DNA from: Polytrichum commune
Taxonomy: Eukaryota > Streptophyta > Polytrichopsida > Polytrichales > Polytrichaceae
Assembly: GCA_950295325.1 (NCBI GenBank)
Contig: OX485803.1
Span: forward strand, 65,921,554-65,985,553
DNA: 64,000 nt
Direction of reading: 5' to 3'
Part shown: one piece after another, positions 1 to 11,306 of the stretch
Layout of the letters: every line of letters begins with the position of its first letter
Position numbering within the stretch: the first letter of the stretch is position 1
The notes under the pieces: model-generated
What the model saw: the letters and a program-made list of their open reading frames with translations, nothing else
What the model was told of the DNA's origin: nothing
Database searches by the model: none
Position numbers and translations under genes: made by a program

Positions 1-600
1 AAGATGGTGAGGACTTGGCCAAGGATGGTAAACAAGTCTTGGAGATGACCAAGTTGTTGGTGGAGAAAGCCCGAAGGTGTTACGAAGTGCTAGTCAATGC
101 CGGAAAACGCAAAGTGCAGAATGAGGTGGGCCAAAAGGGTTGTTGAAGGTGAACAACTTCACTTAGCCGGAAGGCCTCACTCCAAAAGTTCATGTCCAAA
201 ATTGGAGCTTCGTTTTCCATTGTGGAACAAGTGTTCAAGAACATGTATAAGTTGGAATTACCGCCGGAGATCAAAGTGCATCCGACATTTCATGTCTCAT
301 TACGAAAGTCATTTTAGGACGCCACCTTGTGGCCCGATCACAAGCAAGTGATTAGGCCACCTCCCGACCTTGTGGAGGTCATTTGGAACATGAGGTAAGA
401 GGGCATTCTCAAGTGTAGGAAGTCCAAGTGAAAATGAAAGAAAATGTACAAAGGAGTACTTGGCGAAATGGTGAGGATACCATGAAAAAGAAACCGCTTG
501 GGTGGCGGCAAGAGACATGGTGAACACCAATGAATTGGTGAAGCACTTTGAAGAAACTAAGGCTAAGGATTCCAATAAAATGAAGCGTAGGCATTGATGA
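1..600 (+). mobile_element. Ty3/gypsy retrotransposon pol 3' end with chromodomain remnant (decayed)
   Basis: The first 600 bases read, across several frames, as the C-terminal end of a Ty3/gypsy polyprotein. Around 187-315 one frame gives a segment with the pattern KLELPPEIKVHPTFHVS, the typical end of the integrase before the chromodomain. Bases 355-420 give a P-P-D-L-V-E start of a chromodomain. Bases 497-598 read A-W-V-A-A-R-D-M then N-E-L-V-K-H-F-E-E-T, the usual chromodomain end, followed by a stop. At least three frameshifts and several stops show that it is dead. A purine-rich tract GTGGGGGAGAGA (619-630) lies just after the stop, where the polypurine tract of such elements sits. The element enters from the left edge, so its 5' part is not visible. 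Confidence 0.75.
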
Positions 601-2360
601 GGACATCAATCTCCTTTAGTGGGGGAGAGACGCTAGTAGCATACTTAGCTTCGAGGTTAATTACTCCACAACATGAACTTGTTCTTTGGCTTGAGGGAAT
701 AAAGTCCAAACTTTAGTGGTGCAAAGAGAAAAGTACGAGATGAGGTCCTAGTCTTGTACTTGTGCTTGGTTAGTGGAAGAGGGGGAATAGATATGCCAAA
801 CTAGGTTGGGTAAGCCGAGTAATTGGGGCCATGGCTAGGAGGGGCCTTGGATAAAACCAAAAAACTTCTTAGCCGTGGGCTTGTCCGGGCGGGGACAAGG
901 TGATGGCGCGTGCTCATAAAAGTGCTACCCGCGAGCTAACGAAAGTTGGCGCATGGGAGTCATGAACCCATGTCTCGAAAGAGCAAAGTGGGAACCGAGT
1001 CGGGCGGGACTTGGAATCACCCCCGTGCGATCGAGGCGTGGCTTAACAATGGAAAGCCATCTCGGAGTTGCAACCGAGACAACTTAGTGGAAGCGTTGAG
1101 GTCTCGCCTAGATGTGTCATGTTAGGCTAGTGGAGCCTAACGGGGGAGCCCCAAAGGAAGGGCAACCCAAGTGAGTCCCAAAGTAGGTGGGTCTAGTGTA
1201 GGTTAGGTCCTTGGATGAAAGATCCAAGGTCGCTAACGGACCACCTAGGAACGACACCTTTGGGGCTATGCCAAATTTGAAGATGCATTGTGGGGGTCGC
1301 GCCCTAAGGTAAACACAATGCCGCACCATAGAGGATGGCAACTTGAGAATTGGTGTGCCGACTACGAGTATAGTCGATGAGGGCATCGACTCCGTTTGGT
1401 GGGGGTGAGTGTCGCGCACCTGTCCATGAGGAGTGCCCGAAACACCATGGGCACAAGGGGGACCCGGGAGTGACACCCGGGACTTGTGGCGCCGTTGGTG
1501 AGAGGGCCCAAGTGATCCTAGTGTGGGTGAGGGCCCCGGGCGTTGGGAACGCCTCCCACCCACGAAGACTAGGAGGCACAAGGGTAAGGCCATGAGTTAT
1601 GCGTAGCTCATGGCGTGGTGATTCTAGAAAGCTCAAGAACACCTCAATCGGAGGTGTGAGCTAGGAGTTATGGCCATTTGAGTGGGGCGCTGTCCCGGGA
1701 CAGCGCCCTGCTACAGCAGTGCCTGGGAGTGATTCCCGGGACTGCCAAGGTTCAAACAGGCATAACTTCCTCAAGACTTCCCCGAATGGGGCAAGTGAGG
1801 AGTCCATCGGCATCTACGTGAAGCGTAGATGAAGATGGAGTGGTTGGTTGTTATGATCAGACATCATACAAGGAAGTTATGATGGTCTGAAGCTGCTGGG
1901 GGGGTTCTAGGCCCAGCAGCTAAAGGAAAATGTCCACTTGGCCCCAACTCTTGGTAGAGAGACAAGAGGTTGGTTGACGGTGGGGTAGGGGCCCCGCGCA
2001 AAGTCCTAGAGGCTTATATGGGTGAGGGGGTGTGGCCTCACCCACCCGAGGCCGAACGGCACGGCCTCCATGGGCTTTGGCCCATTGTGAGGCCATAGTT
2101 GCCTAGTATGGTTCGGGTTGTTGTAGTGTTGCTCCGGCAACGCGATGATCAACATAAGATTGGACTTCCATGGATGGAAGTCCACATCTAAGGATTGGTT
2201 ACCGATAAAAGGGGTTGGTTAGTGATTAAAGGGGTGAGTCCCGAAAGCAAAGTAGGAGGGTTGGTTCCCTCCTATGAACTATAAGGTCCGGGGTAGGAGG
2301 AGCTAACCATTAGCATGGCGGAATGCGAATGGTTAGCGCTCGTAACCTTTGCTAGAATTG
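600..2360 (+). repeat. GC-rich degraded LTR-like region with a second polypurine-tract-like block
   Basis: No gene is seen here. The block GAGGACATCAATCTCC plus a G-run at 598-630 recurs, diverged, at 1378-1410 (GAGGGCATCGACTCCG, then TTTGGTGGGGGTGAG). Both look like a Ty3/gypsy stop plus polypurine tract, which suggests two partial 3' ends stacked here, each followed by LTR-like sequence. I could not fix LTR boundaries with TG...CA ends or find target duplications. The open frames of up to 158 codons at 1117-1642 have biased composition and no recognisable motif. Call kept at low confidence. Confidence 0.35.
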
Positions 2361-3290
2361 AAAATTGGCAAGATTGCTAAGGGGGTTAGCAAGGGTTGCG
2401 ACAAGGAGTCCCTCAGTCTTCAATTCACCCCCCATCTCTCATTCGCACTTCTCCTCCCATGGCCTCGGCCATGAGCCAGGGGATTCCCAGCTTCCTCGCC
2501 TTCCTTGGTTCACCGAATGGATTTCTCATTCCCCGTACCTCCGCAGTTGCTAGCTGCCAACATATGTTTGTGAGTTCATCTCCTGTACCCCCTCGGTGCA
2601 ACGCCGCAACCCTTTCTCGCTTCGTTCTCTCACCCTTATCCGCACACACCCACACACACCAGCTAAACAGCAGAAGGAGAACACCGAAGCCGAGAGCTCA
2701 AGGCTTTCCCCTGGATCCGGGATTTCGGGCCTCACCAGCCGTTGGGCAACTACCTCTCACCGAAATCGAATCGGTTCCAAGCCTAAAACGAACACTCAAA
2801 CACCTAATTGCAAACCTATAAAAGAAACAATAATGCACGGCCAAGGCCTCCCTAAAAATCAATTCCCAACCTAAATTTTAACTTCACGTGATTACTTGTT
2901 TTCTTCACCTAAGAACTACCCCCAAAATCTCACTGTTACTTAAAGTCCCACATAAATTCCATCCTTTTACGTTAACTCAACTACCAACCCAAACACAAAG
3001 GTTCGCTCTTTTTATGTCTTACAATAATCACTAAAGAAATCAATTCTTAAATTCTGATGACTCTTCAACCTTCTTACCCATGTGGGCACATAATTTGGGC
3101 TCACATGAGGATCATGCTTTTGTCCTACAATGTGTGTATGATTTTGCTCCACCTTGTATGCAATTGCACCATCTTTCCAGGCCCCTGCCGATGCAATGCT
3201 TTACATTGGGCACCCACTCTCGATGCCTTAGGGATTGGGAAAACTCAAGGGGGAGATGGTTGTTTTCTTTCATAAAGTGAAAATTATATG
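2361..3290. other. Stretch without a recognised gene
   Basis: An open frame of 141 codons runs from 2396 to 2821 on the plus strand, but it is rich in Pro, Ser and Arg, shows no domain, and overlaps open frames in other phases, as expected in a GC-rich, CA-rich stretch. From 2860 the sequence becomes AT-rich. I see nothing else supportable. Confidence 0.4.
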
Positions 3291-4380
3291 AATTAATAAA
3301 GGCCTGAAAAAAGAGAGGGAAAAGGAGCAAATCACTTTCTTCTATGGGAAACTGGCCACCCTCGGTTGGGACCCGGACCGGTGGCATTCAATTGATGAAG
3401 GTTAGTTCCTTGATTACACCACTGAAGATGGTAGAGATTCTATCATTAATAAGAACCCGGGAACCACTCGTGCGGCGGACAAATGGCAAGGCTACCTCCC
3501 GGGTAACTATAGGTCTATTGGTAGTAGGTTTGGAATCCGCTTTGCTCTGAAAAACAAGCTGCGTCCATGTGGTCAATCTGGCACAAAGCAGCTGTTGTTA
3601 ATGAGTGGAGGGCCCGCATTGTGCCTGCCTCAATTTCCAAGCAATGTGTTTTTTGCCTCCCTAACACGAGCGAATCGGTCAAGCATAAATGTTGGGATTG
3701 TATTCAAGCTAGGAGGGCGTGGAGATGGGCCACACTTATTATGCATGAACTTTGTGGGGTTAGAATGGGCAATTATGATAGCTTCAACTGGAAACAAACA
3801 TTGTTTGGGGAAAGAATTCCCCAAAAATATAGCAAAAAGATTAAAAATTGGCACCTCCTTACGGGTATTACAATTTGGATTATTTGAATTGAGCGCAATG
3901 ACCAAGTGTTCAATCATGAACAATGGCACGAGTCTATGGTCAAACACCAGACTGGGATGAACTCATCGTTTACGCCAAAGCGGCTTGGAATTGGGTGATT
4001 GAACAAATTAAGATTAGCAGATTCTCTGAGGCGGCCATGCTCCAAGGTTTTGATAAAACTTGGGGTGCTAGGAATGTTCTTTGTAGGAAGCATAATTTAC
4101 ATATTGAGTGGAAGTTAGGTAGTCAAACCCTCTGTTGAGGGTTGTCTTGGTGGCTTGGGGGTTGTCCTTGGCCAGTGAAATGGGGATGGTCCTTGGCTCG
4201 GTGGGTCCAATGAGTTGTCCTTGGTGGGGGGCGGTCGTTGTTACTCTTTATGTGACAGTGTTTCACATCCGAGGGGCCCCGCCACCCCTCGGTGTGGACG
4301 AGTTTTCTTGGTTTTAATTCATTTTGACATTGGCTAAGTTGGCCTCCTGTCCAAAAAAAAAGAAAAGAAAGAAAGAAAGA
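3291..4380 (+). mobile_element. LINE (non-LTR retrotransposon) 3' end with zf-RVT domain, inactive
   Basis: In broken frames this stretch encodes the C-terminal part of a plant LINE ORF2. Bases 3335-3560 give a W-D-P-D-R-W motif and later T-T-R-A-A-D-K-W-Q-G-Y-L-P-G-N-Y, the segment that precedes the reverse-transcriptase zinc-binding domain. Bases 3567-3887 give the zf-RVT domain itself: W-H-K-A-A-V-V-N-E-W, then C-V-F-C, then E-S-V-K-H-K-C-W-D-C and A-W-R-W. A TGA follows W-I-I, and the same frame continues with I-E-R-N-D-Q-V-F-N, a usual LINE motif. A frameshift leads to the last piece near 3951-4137. The 3' non-coding tail ends in GTTGGCCTCCTGTCC and an A-rich tract (about 4352-4379). Stops and frameshifts make it inactive. 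The 5' end was not found. Confidence 0.8.
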
Positions 4381-4389
4381 TTCATCGGT

Positions 4390-5689
4390 CAGGTACTGGG
4401 AGGACGCTAAACACCCCCCACGAACTTCTAGGGATTCCATATTCGGGCGGGGGCAGCCCTCCCACGAAATTTCTGGCCCCGCCCGGATTTTTTCCAAACC
4501 CGCCCGAAAATAGCTGCCCGCCCCGCCCGAAAACGAAAAAGACATTGCTCTTCCATTCTTGAAGGCCGCTTCACTACAAATCCCATATTGAGTGCACTTC
4601 ACCTTCAAGGTCTCAAATCCAATATATATGTGCACTTCCACCTAGTAAATAAGGCATTAAATGGGATTTCATTCCGGGAGTGAAACCATCAACCAAGAAT
4701 GTAATTAACTTGGAAGTCAAAAAATTAGAAAATCCTCATCAACATTGAGGTTATAATTTTTATGACTTACCATTTGAAATTGTCTTTGTCATTCTTAAAT
4801 GACACTTAAATTTAGTGTGCTGATGTGGTATGTATATTTTATGATATTTTAGATAATTCTGGCTACTTTCAAGAATATTCATACGCACTTATTTATAAAA
4901 TATACTTAATGGAACTAATTAATCAATTATTTTAATTACCGTATTTGATTGGAGTTAATTCCATTAATTAAATTTTAGGGTTAATTAGGCTTACTGGATA
5001 TAAAAATTGAGTATTGTAATTACTGAAATTGATTGGACTTAATTGGAGTTAATTCCAGTAATTAAATTTTAGGATTAATTAGTCTTACTTAATTTGGAAA
5101 GAATACTTTCTGATTTATTTGGGATTAATTAGGATTAATCAGAATTAATTAGACATAATTACATTAAATCACACTTAATTAGAATAAGTGCGTATGAATA
5201 TTCTTGAAAGTAGCCAGAATTATCTAAAATATCATAAAATATACATACCACATCAGCACACTAAATTTAAGTGTCATTTAAGAATGACAAAGACAATTTC
5301 AAATGGTAAGTCATAAAAATTATAACCTCAATGTTGATGAGGATTTTCTAATTTTTTGACTTCCAAGTTAATTACATTCTTGGTTGATGGTTTCACTCCC
5401 GGAATGAAATCCCATTTAATGCCTTATTTACTAGGTGGAAGTGCACATATATATTGGATTTGAGACCTTGAAGGTGAAGTGCACTCAATATGGGATTTGT
5501 AGTGAAGCGGCCTTCAAGAATGGAAGAGCAATGTTTTTTTCGTTTTCGGGCGGGGCGGGCAGCTATTTTCGGGCGGGTTTGGAAAAAATCCGGGCGGGGC
5601 CAGAAATTTCGTGGGAGGGCTGCCCCCGCCCGAATATGGAATCCCTAGAAGTTCGTGGGGGGGGGTGTTTAGCGTCCTCCCAGGTACTG
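4390..5689. mobile_element. Foldback Mutator-like element 1 with ~495-bp terminal inverted repeats and 9-bp target duplication
   Basis: The element proper is 4399-5680. The left arm (4399-4892) and right arm (5184-5680) are almost perfect reverse complements; I found only a few differences, such as homopolymer length. The termini read GGAGGACGCTAAACACCCCC. The exact 9-bp direct repeat CAGGTACTG flanks it at 4390-4398 and 5681-5689. Long inverted repeats plus a 9-bp target duplication are the hallmarks of Mutator-like (MULE) elements. The 291-bp spacer (4893-5183) is AT-rich and holds two copies of a ~93-bp unit; no transposase is present, so it is non-autonomous. Open frames in the arms (100 and 172 codons) are mirror images of each other and not genes. 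G-run clusters in each arm could form G-quadruplexes. The near-identity of the arms suggests a recent insertion or ongoing arm conversion. Confidence 0.92.
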
Positions 5690-6004
5690 ATTGGGCTTCA
5701 TAGAACCAAAAAGGGATACGGGAGAGAAATTTGGTAGGCAGCTGATGCTGAGAGGTTCCTTATTGGAACAACAGGGGTTTTTTGGTTGTCAGTGATAGCA
5801 TGATACAAGTTACTTCTAATTGGTCGCAGTCAAAATGCATCTCCAAAGCATATGGTTCGAGATATCATAGCAAGTACCCTGGTGGGTGTAGATCCATTCA
5901 CATGTTCTTTGATGTCACTGCTGTGATGCACATATAGGAATCTAGAGTTGCAATCTCATCTAAGTCCGTCAGAGTTGACTGTCAGCTGCTACTGCCACAC
6001 CTCT
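5690..6004. other. Short stretch without a recognised feature
   Basis: This is sequence of intermediate composition between the foldback element and the pogo-like MITE. No domain, repeat or RNA gene is seen. Confidence 0.4.
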
Positions 6005-6496
6005 TACAGTCCACCCTCGATAAATGTTACACTTATAAACGTTAACTCATTATATTTGTTAATAAAATCGTACTCCCCTCATATTGCTAACTAGAATGTT
6101 AACTATGTTAAATGTTAACAATAATTTACTCCCCTCTTTGTTAATTTGCCACTTATAAATGTTAACCTACGAAATACATCCAATATTGTGTGATGACATC
6201 CATTACATTGACTCACAACCTTTCAAAGTGGCAAAAGCCACCAAATTTGACTTTTGTGATCAAATTATTCATCTGGACTATATTGATTCTTATTTTGTTT
6301 CATAAAAATAAAAGATTGATTTGATACACATATTTTATATATGATAATTTTGCAAAACTCTCCCTCCATAATTGTAATGAATTTATACTTGTTAAGCATT
6401 CAAAAAACTCCCTTTATAACTGTTACAATGTTAACTCACTATAAATGTTAGGAAAATTTTACTCCAGAGCCTAACATTTATAAAGGGTGGACTGTA
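6005..6496. mobile_element. Pogo/Emigrant-like MITE, TA target duplication
   Basis: The element spans 6007-6494 (488 bp). It begins CAGTCCACCCTCGATAAATG and ends with the complement (ACATTTATAAAGGGTGGACTG), flanked on both sides by the dinucleotide TA (6005-6006 and 6495-6496). A TA duplication with CAGT...CTCTATAAAT-type termini is characteristic of pogo-like MITEs such as Emigrant. Repeated subterminal AAATGTTAAC motifs recur inside. No transposase sequence is recognised in this copy. A second family member lies at 55193-55805. Confidence 0.82.
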
Positions 6497-7266
6497 CTAT
6501 GTTTTGTTTGGAGGAAATATATCTGAGGCTTTTGAGCTCCATGTGATTTTCTGGAACCACACGTCACTTGAGATCTTCTTCCTACAAGTCTATTTTCTGG
6601 GGTGGTCTTGGTGCCTTTCGTTAATTTGTATTTCTCAATGCAATGGGCAGTGTCCTGGGAGACTTTTGGGCATAGTTGGTTAAAATGCAGTGCGGTCAAC
6701 TTGTAGACCATTGAGAAACGTAAGCATACACCTCATAACATTATTGAACATACTCATGCCAAGATATTAGTAAGCGCACTTGAATGTCAAGTGTCATTAG
6801 GTGACACAAATAGTGAAGTTGTTGATCATTAGTACAACCTAGGATATTCTTCAAAATAGGGTAAGTGAGACTACTATACATGCGACACTAAATACCAAAA
6901 ATGGCGTAGCGTTGAAGAGATGGCCCCCTTGTTTCACAAACCCAACTATCTCCAAAGAGATTAAAGTGGTAGTAATATGCTTTTCTAAATCTTATCATGC
7001 ACCAAGACAACTCTTGAATCATATAAGATTAACAAGCCCCACATGCACATCAATGGCCTGGAAACCACCAATGTTTGTTTTTTTGGTTTTGCGTTTTTTG
7101 ATTTCTCAGAAAGACTCACATGCTAGGAATATGGCAAGTTAACAAGCCATTTCGATACATTCAATTCATAAATTTATAAGCATAGCTACTACATCTGGCA
7201 ACTCACAAGTTGCAAATCCTATGTGTGCATCAAATCGCCATGAAAGAAATCCTAATTCATACCTAG
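6497..7266. other. Stretch without a recognised gene
   Basis: Scattered open frames of 76-77 codons are present on both strands, but none has a domain, signal peptide or consistent codon use. No repeat boundary was found. Confidence 0.4.
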
Positions 7267-7906
7267 GGGATTGTCAAATCATCCACGTAGTTCATTACAA
7301 CAACCACATAGACGTGTTGCGCACACATGTAGAGGAGCAAGGTATTAGCTATGCTTCCTCTTCTTTACAATTTAGCTTGTTGGAGCACATTATAACACAA
7401 GTATCACCCACGTCAGTAGGGTTGCCACTTCAACAATCAGCACATCAACATCCAGCAACGTAATCACCTACAATGAAATGAAATTAATCTAAAGTCCCAT
7501 GAAGCTGAAAAGGCTAATGGGTCTACTCATATAGCTTTAGGAAGGACTCACAAGTTGGCAAGTATGACGCCTACTCCACCAGAAAAGGAGGCACCGTATC
7601 TACACTTGCTAAAGTGTTATTTGTAAATTGTAACTTACGAGAAAGCTATGGCAGCAAGCACATGTGCTCTCATGTAAATACACATCACACCGGTACACAT
7701 CGCAATGAAAACAGTCAAGTACTTCTTACTCCACACCAGTGCACATCGCAATGAAGACAATCAACTACTTTTCATTCCACACCGCTACACCAAGATGTGT
7801 TAGATTGTTCCAACGTATCTTACAACTAGAATCGTTCATATTTTGATAGATAATGTAAACCGGGGGACGCGTATTTTAACCAGTGTGTGGTCGATTTAAC
7901 AATCCC
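7267..7906. mobile_element. MITE family with GGGATTGTTAAA-type termini, copy 1 (enlarged)
   Basis: The left end reads GGGATTGTCAAATCATCCAC and the right end is the complement of GGGATTGTTAAATCGACCAC. The same termini and the same internal stretches (an AGGAGCAAGGTAT motif and a TCGTTCATATTTTGA motif) recur in a 223-bp copy at 62785-63007. This copy is longer because about 400 bp of extra sequence lies between those internal stretches, including two ~55-bp tandem units around 7685-7795. No clear target duplication was seen. Confidence 0.6.
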
Positions 7907-7941
7907 TTATAGCTAATGAAACATCAGCCACGTTAATGGCA

Positions 7942-8815
7942 GTGGTCTTGTGGCTCAGCATAGCATGCTTGAAGGAAATGTACCCATTGATCCTGTGGAG
8001 GCAGAATTGTACCCACTAATTGCAAGGAGACTTGGCACCGATGATGAAGACAATTATACTGTTATGGTGATCAACCACCTCCACCTTCCAGCTCAGCATG
8101 CTTGAAGGAAATCTATGCACTGGTTTTCATGTACAAGGTACTAATCATTACACAAACTACTTCAGTCTGACATGTGCACGCGAATTGGGCTTTTTTTCTT
8201 TCATAACTGTACACATGGAACCTCCCATAACCTCCTCGTCGATGAAAGTAGGTCAATTATACGTTGCATAATGGACTCTGTAGAGGCACCAATGATCAAG
8301 ACAATACGGTTATGGTGATCACTTGATCGATCAATCACCTCCACCTTGCAGCTCAGCATCCTTGAAGGAATTGTTTCCATGTTCAAGGTAATTTTATTAC
8401 ACAAAACTTCCTCATTCTCAAATGGGATTTTTCTCAAATGGACTTTTCTTCGTGAGTCTAGAATACACGATTTCTCGCATATCCTCCATCTGAGAGAAAG
8501 AGGTTGAATTCTAGACTGGATTACATGAAGAGCCGGCACCAATGGTTATATGAGACTATTGTAATGTGATGGTGATGAATTAATCTCCACCTTGCAGCTG
8601 ACGATGCTGGAAGGAAATCTGCCTATTATTTTCGTGTGTAAGGTAATTTCACTACACAAATTATCCTCATTTTCACAGGAAAATTGGTCATTTTCTTCTT
8701 AACTCTAGAACAGAGGGGGATCTTACATAAGCTCCTTGTGAGTGAAAGCAGGTCGAATCCTAGTCTACATTGTAGAATGGAGATGAAGACATTCTAAGGT
8801 TGTGGTGATCAAATG
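7942..8815. repeat. ~250-bp tandem repeat, 3+ copies, downstream of the glycine-rich protein gene
   Basis: A unit containing CACCTCCACCTTGCAGCTCA and TTGAAGGAA recurs at about 8078, 8335 and 8581 (spacing about 257 and 246 bp), with a further partial copy near 7942. Each unit also has a TTACACAAA motif and a TGGTGATCA motif. The last unit runs into the 3' end of the minus-strand glycine-rich gene: the stop-codon region of that gene (TGGTGATCAAATG... then the TCC-rich tract, 8801-8860) aligns with the start of the other units. The array therefore appears to be a tandem duplication of the gene's 3' end and downstream DNA. Confidence 0.75.
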
Positions 8816-8824
8816 ATTAACCAA

Positions 8825-9100
8825 TCAACATCCTCCTCCTCCTCCTCCTCCACCACCACCACAGCCTCCACCTCCGCCACCTCCACCACACCCGCCACCT
8901 CCACCTCCGCCACCCCCATCGCCGCCACCGAAGATCATACCCCCACCGAACATGCCGCCGCGACCACCACGGCCACGGCCTTTACGACCGTACCTGGATT
9001 TGTTTCTCGAGTGCCCGGCGCACACGGCTGTCGAAGTGAGGACGGCTGCAGCTTCAAACAGAACCACGCCGATCACAACTCCTAAGAGGGGCAAAACCAT
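8825..9100 (-). CDS. Small secreted glycine-rich protein
   Basis: This 91-residue minus-strand frame starts with a signal-peptide-like segment (M-V-L-P-L-L-G-V-V-I-G-V-V-L-F then A-rich, small residues V-C-A-G near 26-29). A basic spacer with Arg/Gly repeats follows (residues 30-50), then a tail that is almost all Gly with a few Cys (to residue 91). This layout matches plant glycine-rich proteins, which are usually exported to the cell wall; the exact role is unknown. A TATA-like TTTATATGA on the minus strand (about 9258-9266) lies some 160 bp before the ATG, a reasonable promoter position. Codons in the Gly tail are mostly GGA/GGT/GGC with an underlying TCC/ACC microsatellite on the other strand, so the tail may vary in length. 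The plus-strand Ser/Thr-rich frame here is its antisense shadow. Expression is unproven. Confidence 0.55.
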   Translation of the reverse strand: MVLPLLGVVIGVVLFEAAAVLTSTAVCAGHSRNKSRYGRKGRGRGGRGGMFGGGMIFGGGDGGGGGGGGGCGGGGGGGGCGGGGGGGGGGC

Positions 9101-9269
9101 TTTGACGGCGAAGATGCAAGCCGAATTCAGCTTCCCTGCACCCCACGATGATCGTTGAATTACAGTGAACTGCCAGGCTAGGTGATCAGTTCCAACTCTG
9201 GATCTGCATTGTCCAGGAATCTGTATGAGGTTGATGGTCTATCTTATGAGTGAGCTCATATAAAGGTTG

Positions 9270-10817
9270 TGAAACCGTGTCATGCTCTATTGCAGCTTCT
9301 CCGTGCAACACCACAGTCGGCACGTACTGGAGCCAAAAGTCTCCGCTTATCATCATCCGTTATGCACTATTTCTCGAACTTCTTGGTTACTTCTCAGCTC
9401 CCGACTACTCAGTTTACATGGATAATCTGTCTTGCAAAAAGTAGTGGTTGACTAGACTCTGACTGTAAACCTTATAGGGAGCCAAAGTGCCCCAATCACA
9501 CCAAACTGGTTATGTTCAGAAATAGATGTTGGCCCACCATTTTTCACACTGTTATTACAGTCGTTACAGTTGAAGATGCTGACGGATGGTGTCTTATGGA
9601 ATGCCAAAAGGGCCATACTTTGTAAAACATGGTACCCCGGGGAAGATGTCCGGTGTCCCGGGAAAGATTCCCTGTACCCCGAGGTATAATAAGAAAAATA
9701 TTAGTAACTAACAATTTTTTTGAAATTATATTATTCAATTTTAAAAAAGGCTTAATTTTTTAATAATTTTACATTTTAGTTAGATATATTTTATTTTAAA
9801 TAAAAAATCTTTTTAATTTTCTTTTTAAGTGATAGTATCACTTTTTAAAGAGACATTTTGAGTTATTAACTGCTTTAATTTAATTTCTTTTATATTAAGA
9901 ATAAATAAGCAATGGAGAATAAGTTTTATTAACTTTTCTCAATTTTGGTTAGAGGATATTATGATGAACCCCTTAATTTATGTAATTTAGGAAGCAAATT
10001 CCCTCTTGTACCATCCAAAACACCATCAAATTCTTTTATCTTTGCCACGGTTCTACTTGCCTAATTGACAATATGGGTTTTGTGGACAAGCAACTTTCAA
10101 GAATGCAAGGGCAATTTCTTTTTGGAGTGAGGCGGGGCGGACAACAATTTTTGGTTGGGATCATAACATTTCGAATATGATGGGGGTCATTGCTTGGCAA
10201 AGCCAAAATCATGCAGTTTGGCATGAGCTCTAGCCCCAACTTAATAGGATTGTTTAGTGTAGCTTCATGATCCTCGCGGGTGAATTAAAAAATTCCGCAC
10301 AAGGCACCCTCACCCCTCACCCCTCCCTTCTATACAAATTAAAAACAAAGTCAGCTACTTCTTGGTAACAATCTCCATGTTACATGTTAACATCTTTCAA
10401 GTGTTTATTTATTGGCTCTATTTGTAGGACAGAGACTATGCATCAACTTCTTCGTTTCAAGAGCAAATTTCCTAACTACTTTGCGTTCACACTTGGACGT
10501 TACTTGTTCTTGTTATTTTTGGTCCAATTTATTCAATGTGGATGTTAACTATATATATATAACTATAATTGTTCCCTAAAAAGCATTGAAAGAATTCTAG
10601 TTAATTATAGTTATTTCGGCAGTTCTTGATTATATATTTTTTAAAAATTGGGTGATAAATGAGTAGCTTCAATCCTTGACCCGCATTTGAGAAGAAGGTG
10701 CACAAAATCCAAGAAAGGTTTGGTATCGTAAAATAGCCATGGATTGGCATGAGCAAAGCGGACAACTGCAATTGTAGTCTTTCATAGTAAAGGACACGGT
10801 TCTACCGTTTTCTTGTT
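9270..10817. other. AT-rich stretch without a recognised gene
   Basis: AT-rich sequence with no domain. Near 10090-10200 a short G-rich piece (GGCGGGGCGGACAAC and neighbours) loosely resembles the arm sequence of the foldback elements and may be a worn fragment of one. A small cluster of CCCCGGGG-like motifs lies at 9630-9680. Confidence 0.4.
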
Positions 10818-11306
10818 CAAGGTATATTCTATAGATTTCGTTTTAAACGATTGGTGATTTTCCTAAAGTCTTCAATATCAAGTGAAAGTTCTCAATTTCA
10901 ACTAGTTCATTGGTAACTACACTCAATATACCAATTAGTGAGGGTAGGCTAATAGTGAGGGTGGGAAATTTGTGAAGGTGATACTAAATTCCTTCATGCT
11001 ATAAATTTAATGCCACCAAAAGATCTAGGAAGCATTGTTCATCCCGGCACTTGACACTATTCATTGAAACTACCAACACTTGGCACCATTCACTGACAAG
11101 CATGTGGCACTAATCGCAAGCACGCATTATTTTTCTTGAAATCTATGGTAAATGAGCATGTATTCATGAATTTAATGTCACTCAATAAAAATTTCAACGC
11201 TCAGTATGTTTGAGATTTGGCTAGATTGTGTGTATGACTTGAATTAGTACCACCCTCATTAATTTGTATAATTAGTGTAGCGGTCGGTTCTCCCCGTTCA
11301 TTGATT
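10818..11306. repeat. Partial copy of the ~230-bp hAT-like MITE family, interrupted
   Basis: Bases 10818-10920 match the central and right part of the family seen at 12951-13179 and 39590-39815 (TATATTCTATAGATT, then TTTTCCTAAAGTCTT, then TTCATTGGTAACTA). The right terminus (GGTTCTCCCCGTTCATTG) appears only at 11285-11302, after about 360 bp of unrelated sequence, so the copy is interrupted. The left terminus was not found. Confidence 0.5.

Noticed and set aside
2396-2821. 141-codon frame
   Set aside because: Low-complexity Pro/Ser/Arg composition without a motif, in repeat-flanked DNA.
4123-4641. 172-codon open frame on the minus strand and its 100-codon mirror at 5435-5737
   Set aside because: Both lie in the inverted arms of the foldback element and are the same sequence read from each arm; composition follows the G/C runs and no domain is present.
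8813-9085. Ser/Thr-rich plus-strand frame of 90 codons
   Set aside because: It is the antisense of the glycine-rich gene, whose minus-strand frame has a signal peptide and a sensible layout.
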